Below are positions 9,060-15,674 of a DNA stretch of 15,674 nt, in pieces; positions within the stretch are counted from its first letter, which is position 1; the number at the start of each line of letters is the position of its first letter. The translations under genes and the position numbers were made by a program. Under the pieces are notes generated by a model. It was not told the DNA's origin. It did no database searches and saw only the letters and a list, made by a program, of their open reading frames with translations. Source of the stretch: Dentipellis sp. KUC8613 (taxonomy: Eukaryota > Basidiomycota > Agaricomycetes > Russulales > Hericiaceae); assembly GCA_002286715.1 (NCBI GenBank), contig NSJX01000094.1, forward strand, positions 26,778 through 42,451, written 5' to 3'.

Positions 9060-9703
9060 GTACAAGATGAATTTGACCGCTCCTATGCATCTGTGTCTAT
9101 CCCCAGTGAGGACAAGAGTACTGTCGAGGTGGAGCCCAGCACTGGGATTGTCGAGGTATGCAATGCACGTTGGGGGTATATAGTCACCATTGACTTGCTT
9201 TCTCTTAGAATAAGTCCCAGAACATCTTTGACAACCTCCCAGCTCTGCGCAAACCCAAGGCAATGTCCAAACTAGATGAGTTAAGCCGTTATCTTGCTAC
9301 TGACGTTGAGGATGTCGCGGATGGACTTCAGTGGTGGCACCGCCAACGTTCTGAATATCCTCGATTGTCAAGAATGGCAATAGATTATCTGAGTATCCCC
9401 GGTGCGTTTATATTCTGCCTTTCCTACAGTAAATTAATCTTGGTTTCGATAGCTACGTCCGTGGCAGTTGAACGTGTCTTCAGCCGAGGACGCCTACTTC
9501 TCTCGCACATTCGGAACCGCCTTTTGCCACAGACGACACGTGCACTGTTATGCCTCAGCGACTGGAGTCTGTTAGGGCTTGTGAAAGACAGTGATGTTCT
9601 TAAGGTAGCAAAGCTAGATGATGTCCCAGAGGACTCAGGCAAGGTAGACGAGGATGGGGACTATGAGCTAGATGAGGGGTGGGACACCATTGACATATCG
9701 TAG
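9060..9703 (+). CDS. hAT transposase, C-terminal part (exons 10-12)
   Basis: Proposed exons are 9060-9155, 9209-9401 and 9453-9703, with introns of 53 and 51 bp (donors GTATGC and GTGCGT). The stop is TAG 9701-9703. Exon 10 begins VQDEFDRSYASVS, the continuation expected after WINTAREI at the end of exon 9. Exon 11 holds the start of the hAT dimerisation region (LDELSRYL, DGLQWWHRQ, YPRLSRMAIDYL). Exon 12 carries the catalytic glutamate, E762 in SVAVERVFSRGRLLLS, and ends in an acidic tail. Joined to exons 1-9 the coding length is 2517 bp, giving 838 residues, with no stop or frameshift at any other place. The exact join at the nested element is uncertain by up to about 11 codons. Confidence 0.88.
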
Positions 9704-9742
9704 CTGTTTTGAGACTTATATTATACATTTTCTATACATAAC

Positions 9743-9893
9743 CCATGGTTTACCCAACGACCCATGAGACCCATGATACCCACGTGATACCCACACCCAT
9801 ACCCATACATATACTCATACCCATGAGATGGGTATGGGTTATGGTGGGTATGGGTATGGGTCAGACTATGGTGACCCACCAGATACCCATGCC
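9743..9893. repeat. hAT right subterminal repeats with hairpin
   Basis: Arrays of ACCCATACCC run up to about 9824 and then switch to GGGTATGGGT, so the region can fold on itself. The perfect core is CATACCCAT at 9816-9824 and ATGGGTATG at 9828-9836 with a 3-nt loop. The motifs are the same as at the left end. Confidence 0.8.
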
Positions 9894-9901
9894 ATTCACT
9901 A
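9883..9901 (-). repeat. hAT right terminal inverted repeat
   Basis: ATACCCATGCCATTCACTA, the reverse complement of the left terminus with one mismatch. It is followed directly by the right target duplication. Confidence 0.9.
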
Positions 9902-9909
9902 AATATGAC
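9902..9909. repeat. hAT target site duplication, right copy
   Basis: AATATGAC, identical to 1945-1952. Confidence 0.92.
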
Positions 9910-10426
9910 GCAGTGCTCCTAGACAAAATCCGCAGCCATGAAGAAACAACAGTGTGGACCGTCAGCGACCCCGATCAGAATACAACCCAGCGCAGACAAA
10001 GCTTCAATTACGCCTGTCGGCTTATCGCCAGACTCATCCAATGTCAGGAGCTTGCCAGCGAGCCCCTCACGACAAGTGACAGCATTGAGCATACCAAGGC
10101 GCACATTTTCTTTGACAGGAGGTGAGTTGGTCGTGGGGCAGTATTTGTATGTGGCTTACACACTTTCAGACAGGATCAAAAGGTCTCGCTTTCAAGAGCT
10201 TCAATGCTGGTGGACATTCTCAGATCTCGTCAAGAAGATGGGTCGCCGAGGTGGATGCAACCATGCAGTCCAGAGAATGACCGAGCTCCAAGCTGCCAAT
10301 GTCGATCGAGACCTAGATGGACTAGCTTTATACAATGAAGGCCTGTCGGGTACGGGTACTACAACTTTATCTGACAAAGATGAGACGGATGGCACATTCG
10401 ATGAGGATTCGGGAGACGAAGAATGA
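9910..10426 (+). pseudogene. Unrecognised gene, 3' part (exons 4 end-6)
   Basis: Directly after the target duplication the frame of exon 4 continues as AVLLDKIRSHEETTVWTVSD up to 10121. A 52-bp intron (10122-10173, donor GTGAGT) follows. The last exon, 10174-10426, keeps phase and ends at TGA. Features are a tryptophan pair in ELQCWWTFSDLVKKM, a run NVDRDLDGLALYNEGL, and an acidic tail ending DEDSGDEE. An acceptor 4 bp upstream (AG at 10168-10169) would break the frame, which decides the choice. The protein is not recognised. It lies 319 bp upstream of, and in the same direction as, the KDZ-like gene. A functional link between them is possible but unproven. Confidence 0.62.
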
Positions 10427-10744
10427 CATGTGTCTGCAGCTGAGTATTGCGTGGGCACGGCAGCTGTACCTAGTGTGCTTATCTATACTACGTATCTGAT
10501 TACCCTGGTTTCTCTTTTCCTGCCTTCCCTCTCAGCAGTCGCCTTTCCCTCTTCGGGGGGGGAACGACCCCGTGATCTGTTGCGTCAGTCGTCAAGAGTC
10601 TGTTTATCGTTCGCACGGACGCGACATGAAGCATGTGACCATCCTGAAAACAGTAAGTCCTCTCGTCCCCTCAGCTGTCTTTGCTCTAACTCTCATAGTT
10701 GCAGGCACTCGTCTTCATCATCCCGTCTTCACTCATCATCTTGC
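10427..10744 (+). promoter_or_regulatory. Promoter and leader of the KDZ-like gene
   Basis: A pyrimidine-rich stretch at about 10507-10555 resembles tracts that precede fungal transcription starts. It is followed by a leader with a probable 5' untranslated intron from GTAAGT at 10653 to TCATAG at 10698. An alternative acceptor is GCAG at 10704. A branch-like CTCTAAC lies just upstream of the acceptor. The first good ATG of the downstream frame is 10745. Confidence 0.5.
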
Positions 10745-11005
10745 ATGTCTTTCTCGAAGAGGAAGCGCCCCAGTCAGCGGATCGTGGGGGATGCAAGGTA
10801 CACCAACGGTGTCCGTGTTACAGACGATCGTTGGCCATGCAGAAGTACCTCTGGCCAGGAGAATATCGACCCTGGAAGAGATACCCTACTCCGCCGTCAC
10901 ACCAATGTTGTTCTTTCTGGATCATCTATGCACTCTGCCCATACCACTACATCTCATTTTTACCGTCCACCGGTGGTCCAACATCTGAAAAATTTTCAAT
11001 TTTCA
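10745..11005 (+). pseudogene. Probable KDZ transposase gene, first exon, truncated by an insertion
   Basis: The frame starts at ATG 10745 as MSFSKRKRPSQRIVGDARY and continues with SGQENIDPGRDTLLRR and SHFYRPPVVQHL. It then meets TAG 11006-11008 at the edge of the next element. The low-complexity, basic, Ser/Arg-rich start is like the N-termini of fungal KDZ proteins. The stronger evidence for the family is in the continuation at 14854, where the conserved part begins. The two parts are separated by the CCATAG-type element. A direct join at the imperfect duplication would be one base out of frame, perhaps because of length change in the T-run or an undetected intron. Confidence 0.45.
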
Positions 11006-11029
11006 TAGTAAAGGGCCCAATTATCTAGA

Positions 11030-11203
11030 CTATGGTAGCTATGAAATGAGATGGTCAACTATGGAGAGTTCCATAGCACCCATAGTACCCATAGATAGAC
11101 ATGTTATTCCATAGACCCCATAGGTCTTAGTCAAGTAACCATAGTATACATAGCCATATATATTGAACAGTTTATGCTATGGTGTCTATATGAACACCAT
11201 AGC
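11030..11203. repeat. Left subterminal CCATAG/CTATGG repeats with hairpin
   Basis: More than ten CATAG or CTATG words lie between 11030 and 11203. The segment ends in a perfect hairpin, GCTATGGTGT at 11176-11185 and ACACCATAGC at 11194-11203, with an 8-nt loop. Confidence 0.75.
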
Positions 11204-11290
11204 CATGACTACAAGGATTTGTAATTGACTGATCCATGGACAGGCCAAGCAAAAAGAAGGCATATAATATCATCATAGTATTACATGTAT
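11204..11290. other. Spacer between left end and G-rich array
   Basis: AT-rich sequence with no recognisable feature. Confidence 0.4.
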
Positions 11291-12940
11291 ACTAACATAC
11301 AGGATGAGACAGGTGCAAGGGTGCAACATGGGCACAAGGATGGGCAGGCTGACAAGGGTGCAAGGGTTGGCATGATGATGCAAGGGTGTGACAAGGGCGT
11401 GAGGGCGCGACGAGGGCATGTGGAGCGAGACGCGTGCACGACGGCCGACACGGGCACGACGGCGGCGATGGCGCGACGGGGGCGCGACAGCTGTAACGGC
11501 GGCGCGACAGCCGCGATGGGGGCCCGACGGGGGTGAAGGCGGCACGGATGGGGGCGAAGGCAAAGCATAGGGGCGACGGCAGAGGCGGGGGTGATGGCGC
11601 GAGGGGCGCGAGAGGGGCACCAAGACGGACGCCGAGGGGCGCCAAGACGGGCACCCGAGGGGCGCGAAGGCGTGCGCGCGAGGGGCGCGAAGGCGGCGCC
11701 GGTGCGACGGGCGCGACGGCGGAGAGGGTGCAAAGGCACTGCCGAACGGCGCGAAGGCACGAACGGCGCGAAGGGGCGCGAGGGCCGCGAAGGCGAGGAG
11801 GGGTGCGACGACGGCGCGAGGGACGCGCGAGGAGCGCACGAAGGGCGTGCGACGGGCGCGATGGGCGCGCGACAGGGGCGAAGGCGGCGTGCACGCGGGG
11901 GCGCGACGACGGCGCGGGAGACACAAAGGCGAGGACGGGGCCGCGCGAGGGGCGCACGAAGGGCGCGCGACAGGGGTGAAGGCGGCGTGCAGGGGCGAGA
12001 CGAGGTAGGCGACGGCCGAGACGGGGGCGACGGGGCGACGGTGGCGACGGGGTGACGGGGCGACGGTGGCGCGAAGGGCGCGACGGATCGGCGCGAGGAC
12101 GGGGTGAGACGGCGCGAGGAGCGCGACGGCGCGAAGGCGGCACGGACGGGCGCGACGGGCGCGCGACAGGGGCGAAGGCGGCGCGCAAGGGCGAGACGAG
12201 GGAGGCGACGGCCGAGACGGGGGCGACAGCGCGACGGGGGTGAAGGCGGTGAGGGCGCCGGCAGTGACGGGCGCGCGACAGGCCCGAGAGGGGCGCGACA
12301 GCGCGACGGTGATGCGAAGGGCGCAACAGCGCGACGGACGGGCGCGAGGATAGGATGAGACGGCGCAAAGAGGGCGTGAGGGTGCGCGGCATGATGGCGC
12401 GAGGGGCGACGAAGGGGCGACGGTCGACGGCCGCAGCGGGTGCGACAGCGCGAAGGGGCGAGGAAGGGGTGAGGGCGCGATGGGCGCGATGACGTGACGG
12501 GCGCGATGGCGCGACGGCCAAGGCGGATGCGACGGTGCAAAGGCACGAGGGGCGACGGCGCAAGGGGCTAGGACAGGCGCGGCGGATGGGAAAGCGGGAC
12601 AGCGCGAGGAAGGCGCGAGGGGCGCGAGGAGGGCGCGATCGGTGCGATGGTGGTGCGGCGGTGGCGCGACGGCGCGACGACACGACGACGTGACGAGCGC
12701 GACAGCGCGAATGCGCAGCGGCGCGGGGCGGGTAGGAGGGGCGCGAGAAAGGCGCGAGGGGGCGAGGAAGGCGCAAGGGGCGTGAGCGGCGCGCAGGCGC
12801 ACGGCCGCACGGTGGAGCGACGGCGCAACGACGACGCGAGGGGGATGTGAAGAGGGCGGGAGGGGCGCAAAGAGGGCGCGAGCGGCGCGAGGGCGCAAAT
12901 GCGGCACGAGGAGACAAGGAAAGGGCGCGCGAGGAGGGGC
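11290..12940 (-). repeat. GC-rich degenerate minisatellite, G-rich on plus strand
   Basis: About 1.65 kb built from GGCGCGACGG, GGGGCGAAGG, GAGGGGCGCG and similar words. The minus strand reads as C-rich, like the plus strand of the array at 5200-8640. Higher-order copies sharing GGGCGCGCGACAGGGG, then GAAGGCGGCG, start at 11863, 11961 and 12157, which are 98 and 196 bp apart. Long minus-strand frames of more than 500 codons overlap each other and encode only A/P/S/R filler, so they are treated as compositional. Confidence 0.75.
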
Positions 12941-12946
12941 ATGGCA

Positions 12947-13206
12947 CTGCGTCGTCAGTTATCGTGCACGCCGCGACAGGCTGAGCGTGCTACGTACCTA
13001 CTGACTACCCGTTCTGCCTGTTCCCTCGCGGTCTCCGTGATGATGTCGTCGTCGTCGATGCCTGGGTGCGTGCGTGCGTGCGTGCGAGTGCGTTGAGCGT
13101 GCTGGACGATGGCAGCGAGCGAGGGAGCGAGGGGAGCAAGCGAGACGAGCGAGACTATGAGTATGAGTCGAAGCCACAGGCGTCGGGAGTTGCCGGCCGT
13201 CGACAT
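12947..13206 (-). pseudogene. Possible captured first exon with hydrophobic N-terminus
   Basis: On the minus strand a frame starts at ATG 13206, MSTAGNSRRLWLRL, and continues with a hydrophobic stretch (LILIVSLVSLAPLAPSLAA) that looks like a signal peptide or membrane anchor. It then has an Arg/His/Thr segment, a DDDD run and a helix-like ETAREQAERVV. A canonical donor AG/GTACGT lies at 12998/12997. A 51-bp intron with branch-like CTGAC and acceptor GCAG ends at 12947, after which the frame runs straight into the C-rich strand of the array. The protein is not recognised. I infer the 5' end of a host gene captured by the element. It could instead be chance coding potential in GC-rich DNA. Confidence 0.38.
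13066..13085. repeat. (GTGC)5 microsatellite
   Basis: Five perfect copies of GTGC. A (GTC)4 run lies just upstream at 13045-13056. Both fall inside the possible minus-strand exon. Confidence 0.9.
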
Positions 13207-13750
13207 CTCCAATTGGAGAGACGCGAATTGCAGGCGTAATAAATCCATGAAAATATAGAGTAAATTCAGGGTCACAGGAAGCTGCTGTATAACTTCTCAT
13301 GTAAAAAAAAGAGGAAGTCTGACTCTAGTGTCCCTCATAAAGCATTGGTATGTGTTCATATTCCTGTCAGTTTCCAATCCGCCGCGTTTGGACGGCGCGA
13401 CTTGCGGTATGACTTAGTGTCCGCCCGCGTTTCATGCACGAAGACGTCAATACTTCACCTACCTAGATTAAATTCCGTATACATACAAAAAAAAGCGTCT
13501 ACTATGTACTATATTATTTTCGTAATTTACGAGTGAATGTTAGGGCTTGTATAATCGAATGTATGTCTTTGCTGCGCGCGCTATGGTCTGTGCGTGGGAA
13601 CGCTGTGTCAGCGCGTTAACACCCAACGCGCGTCGCTCTTCCTTCTTCCCCTCGTCCCATACCCCATCCTTCACCTTCCGCCCACTCCCTCCCATTTCCT
13701 CCCCTCTCCTCTCATATTCTCTTATCTAGCGGCGCCGGGCCCGCAGTCCA
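13207..13750. promoter_or_regulatory. Putative divergent promoter segment inside the third element
   Basis: This AT-richer island separates the minus-strand exon from a plus-strand pyrimidine-rich tract at 13637-13727. Two A8 runs lie at about 13302 and 13487. The pyrimidine tract is followed by CCGCAGTCCA and an intron donor, an arrangement typical of fungal transcription starts. No protein gene was found. Function is inferred from the layout only. Confidence 0.35.
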
Positions 13751-13800
13751 GTAAGTGTTTTCAGTCGCCCGTCAATTACTATTGACGTGCCCTTTTGCAG
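13751..13800 (+). other. Probable 50-bp spliceosomal intron in a captured leader
   Basis: It starts GTAAGTGTTTTC, has a branch-like ATTGACG 16 bp before the end, and finishes CCCTTTTGCAG. Length, donor, branch and acceptor match the introns in the other genes of the window. No confident coding exon follows; the downstream sequence becomes the C-rich array. Confidence 0.55.
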
Positions 13801-14200
13801 TGTGCAGTGCGACGTGGCATCTTGGGCGCCATCGTCACACTCCTCTTGCGCGTTCGCCCCCCCCTTTCCCCTTCCCGCGCTGCCCCGTCCTCGTCGCATG
13901 CCATTACCGCGCAGTCGCGCTCGTCCCGTGCTGCCGCGCCCTCACCACGTCCGCGCTCCATCGTGTCCGTTTTGTGCCGTCACCACCATGTCGCATTCGC
14001 GCGCCGTCGTCGTGTCTGCGCGCTCTCGTTTTGCTCGTCTTGCGCCTGCCCGCCCCCGTTGTGCTTGTCTCGCGCCCGTGTGCCCTCTTTGCATCGCACC
14101 GCGTCGTCGTCGTCTCGTGTCATCACGCGCGTCTCCTGTCGCCGTGCTTGTCTGCCCTCGTCATGCCCTTCTTGTGCCCTCCCGTTGTGTTCTTGCTTTT
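13801..14200 (+). repeat. Second C-rich low-complexity segment of the third element
   Basis: The plus strand is rich in CGCCC, CGTCGTC, GCGCTC and TCGTGCC words. Several plus-strand frames are open (for example 13755-14348) without domain content. Polarity is opposite to the array at 11290-12940. Confidence 0.55.
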
Positions 14201-14640
14201 GGTTTGTGCTCTTCTTTGTTATCCTTTTGCCTTGCATCTTGGTCAGTTTCTCCCTCCACTTTCTCCTTCTTCAATTGAATTGTCTTTTAGGTTTCTCATC
14301 ATCTCTATTATAATGGGTATGTTCTTTTTCTATTATTTGGTTCAATGAACACTCAATAAGAACTTTATAGACTACCCTTTGTCATGTGGAGATATAGTCA
14401 CCAGTTTATGATGCTTGGGCTTTAGGTAGCTGTAGATTAGCTGTTCTGTATTTCTAGTACAGCAGTCAATAGAATGGGTTTCTGTGTTCTCACTGTTTGA
14501 AATTAAGCTCAAAGAAGCATCTGAAATATCCCAGCTGGATATACTGCATAGCTGCAGGGGTGGTTGTATTGTATACATAGTTGTTGGTGTTATTGTATTG
14601 CATGCATAGAGCATATAGTGTATAAAGCTTCTTGAACACC
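14200..14640. other. AT-rich right interior of the third element, no gene found
   Basis: Plain AT-rich sequence. The open frames are short and have no recognisable content. Confidence 0.5.
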
Positions 14641-14658
14641 TATAGCAATCATAGTATA

Positions 14659-14747
14659 GTACCTTATTCCATAGCAGCCATAGCAATGTACCCTATTCCA
14701 TAGCACTCCATAGCAATGTACCTTATTCCATAGCACTCCATAGCACT
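14659..14747. repeat. Three 29-30-bp tandem units with CCATAG
   Basis: Units at 14659-14687, 14688-14717 and 14718-14747 each begin GTACC and read TATTCCATAGCA, then CCATAGCA. They form the right subterminal region of the element. Confidence 0.88.
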
Positions 14748-14768
14748 ATCATAGTTGTGGTGGTAGTT

Positions 14769-14818
14769 CTATAGCCTATCAACAATTCTACATTGCTATG
14801 GTTGTTTATAGGCTATAG
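14769..14818. repeat. Right-end hairpin, 17-bp stem
   Basis: CTATAGCCTATCAACAA at 14769-14785 pairs with TTGTTTATAGGCTATAG at 14802-14818 with one mismatch, around a 16-nt loop that itself contains GCTATGG. Confidence 0.85.
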
Positions 14819-14853
14819 TACCTATGATGTCCTATATACCCATGTAAATTTTT

Positions 14854-15300
14854 TCTGATGAACCACCTGATTCTGTCGTCACAAATACACCATCTTCCCC
14901 CGTGGAGCCAGAGAGCGGCTCCGATGATGTATCTGCCTCATCTCGCAATGACGGCACAAATGAAGGTTGGAGGGATGTGGAGGAAGGGATACCGGGAGGT
15001 GCACGGATCGATCCTCTTGACGAGAATCCGCCAAAACGATGGAGGACTCAGAAACCTCGAGTAAGTCTCATACCTTATTTGCTTACTGTTTCACTGAATT
15101 GACATTACGTTGGCTTGAAGCGCAACCCTTTGAACGACTTCATGGAAGTTCGAAATACGATATTGCACGAATGGATTCGGCACAAAGGTCTTCCCAAAGC
15201 ACGTGTAACTTCCGGCAATGGTCTTACGAGATGCTCGATGTGCATCAGGAAGACGCGTCATCTGGCCCGTATGAACCGGCAATCAACTATAGCTGTGCCT
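14854..15300 (+). pseudogene. Probable KDZ transposase gene, continuation with start of the CxC domain
   Basis: Exons are 14854-15060 and 15121 onward, separated by a 60-bp intron (GTAAGT to GAAG). The first exon encodes an acidic, Pro/Ser-rich stretch (SPVEPESGSDDVSA) ending PKRWRTQKPR. The second reads RNPLNDFMEVRNTILHEWIR, then HKGLPKARV and CSMC. In fungal KDZ transposases a basic-acidic N-terminus precedes a segment with an L-x-E-x-IRH-x-GL pattern and then the cysteine-rich CxC domain. This match is by remembered family pattern, not by search. After CSMC the expected cysteine pairs do not follow. The frame stays open only to 15396, through hairpin-rich repeat sequence, so the catalytic region is missing from the window. 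Confidence 0.5.
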
Positions 15301-15530
15301 GATCTACCGGCATCTATGGTAGTGCTATCGGCACTACCCGTAGAGCTCAGAGTTTGTCAAAAGACCGTACGTAGCTACCCAGTAGCTACCCAGTAGTGAT
15401 CATAGATCTACTGTAGCAGCACGTAGCTCTGAGTAGACTACAGTAGAATGTCAGAACAGGCTGAGCAACAATAGAGAATGTATCAGTCTAAACAAACATA
15501 GAACACAAGGTGCACATAAATTATCAAGAT
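15300..15530. mobile_element. Repeat-element end interrupting the KDZ-like gene
   Basis: A perfect 8-bp-stem hairpin, GGTAGTGC at 15318-15325 and GCACTACC at 15331-15338, is followed by GTAGCTACCCA direct repeats at 15371-15392. Further GTAGC/CTACTGTAG motifs extend to about 15450. This resembles the subterminal region of a DNA transposon. The start is not sharply defined (15250-15318), and the other end lies beyond the window or near the cyclin fragment. Confidence 0.45.
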
Positions 15531-15674
15531 TATAGTGCACTTGAGCCTCAAAATCGGCAAGTATTATAGATTCGACGTTGAGTTGCCACTCGAGGTAGGA
15601 GCACATCTCGCACTCCATCTGGTTGATCTCCCAGGCCTGCAGCCAACACAGCAGATCTAATATTAGTTGTATAT
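15530..15674 (-). pseudogene. Cyclin-box gene fragment, partial
   Basis: On the minus strand an acceptor, GGCTGCAG, ends at 15637. The exon from 15636 downward reads AWEINQMECEMCSYLEWQLN, then VES-ILADFEAQV. This agrees with a conserved cyclin-box segment (pattern EINQME-EMC-YLEW-LNV followed by FE-MV) that I associate with basidiomycete cyclin-like proteins related to Pho85 partners. The upstream part of the gene lies beyond the right edge, with intron sequence at 15637-15674. Below about 15545 the frame leaves the expected family pattern, although it stays open, so the fragment is probably truncated by the repeat at 15300-15530 or captured by it. Confidence 0.6.

Larger units (their letters stand above)
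1953..9901 (+). mobile_element. hAT-superfamily DNA transposon, carrying a nested insertion
   Basis: The element is bounded by an exact 8-bp duplication, AATATGAC. Its terminal inverted repeats are TAGTGGATGGCATGGGTAT on the left and the complement of TAGTGAATGGCATGGGTAT on the right: 19 bp with one mismatch. It encodes a multi-exon transposase on the plus strand with BED-like finger, RNase H-like core and C-terminal hAT dimerisation region. Total span is 7.95 kb, but about 4.4 kb of this is a later insertion, so the native element is about 3.5 kb, a normal size for an autonomous hAT. It sits inside an exon of an unrelated gene. The perfect duplication and open exons point to a recent insertion. 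Confidence 0.92.
11006..14846. mobile_element. Non-autonomous element with CCATAG subterminal repeats, hAT-like
   Basis: The element interrupts the KDZ-like gene. Both ends are packed with CCATAG/CTATGG motifs and hairpins, the layout of hAT-type subterminal regions. Flanking octamers AATTTTCA (10998-11005) and AATTTTTT (14847-14854) agree at 6 of 8 positions and may be a decayed target duplication. The termini TAGTAAAGGG and TACATGGG are only loosely alike, so the ends are placed approximately. The interior holds a G-rich array, a promoter-like segment flanked by two spliced-looking gene starts, and a shorter C-rich array. No transposase was found. It looks like a cargo-carrying element that captured host sequence. 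Confidence 0.55.

Noticed and set aside
10430..10744. Upstream extension of the KDZ-like frame to 10430
   Set aside because: It crosses a pyrimidine-rich promoter tract and a probable 5' leader intron. The ATG at 10745 fits the protein start better.
11273..12947. Minus-strand frames of more than 500 codons in the G-rich array
   Set aside because: Three frames are open together and all translate to A/P/S/R filler, so composition is the simplest explanation.
14372..14686. Minus-strand frame of 104 codons in the third element
   Set aside because: No recognisable content, and it overlaps the CCATAG tandem units.

Overview
The window looks like nuclear DNA of an Agaricomycete-type basidiomycete. 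It has several multi-exon genes with 41-60 bp GT-AG introns, pyrimidine-rich tracts before probable transcription starts, a fungal hAT transposase, a probable KDZ (Kyakuja-Dileera-Zisupton) transposase N-terminus, and a cyclin-box exon fragment of the kind common in this group. It is a transposon graveyard: almost every gene here is broken by another element. Nothing bacterial or organellar was seen.

Layout. (1) 1-579 is the end of a repeat element (copy A) with palindromes and internal repeats. Its last 105 bp are identical, in inverted orientation, to the left end of an element found again at 4651. (2) 677-1312 is a 188-bp tandem repeat, followed by a (GAAT)n microsatellite. (3) 1460-1952 plus 9910-10426 is one unrecognised six-exon gene of about 270 codons, cut in two by (4) a hAT transposon at 1953-9901. 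The hAT has a perfect 8-bp target duplication and 19-bp terminal inverted repeats with one mismatch. Its 838-residue transposase keeps the D, D and E catalytic residues and would be complete except that (5) a second element, roughly 4652-9059, sits inside it. That inner element shares its left end with copy A, has 13-bp inverted ends, and is mostly a C-rich degenerate minisatellite about 3.4 kb long.

(6) From 10427 a promoter-like region with a 5' leader intron leads into a KDZ-like transposase gene (10745-11005, resuming at 14854). It is interrupted by (7) a third element, about 11006-14846. That element has CCATAG-rich subterminal repeats and strong hairpins. It carries two GC-rich arrays pointing away from a central promoter-like segment; each array lies downstream of a spliced-looking gene 5' end, as if host gene starts had been captured. 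(8) After about 15300 the KDZ-like gene is lost again in a further repeat. This contains hairpins and a minus-strand fragment of a cyclin gene that runs off the window.

Order of events inferred from nesting: the unknown gene was hit by the hAT, and the hAT was then hit by the C-rich element. The KDZ-like gene was hit independently on its two sides. The long open frames inside the GC-rich arrays follow from composition and are not called as genes.
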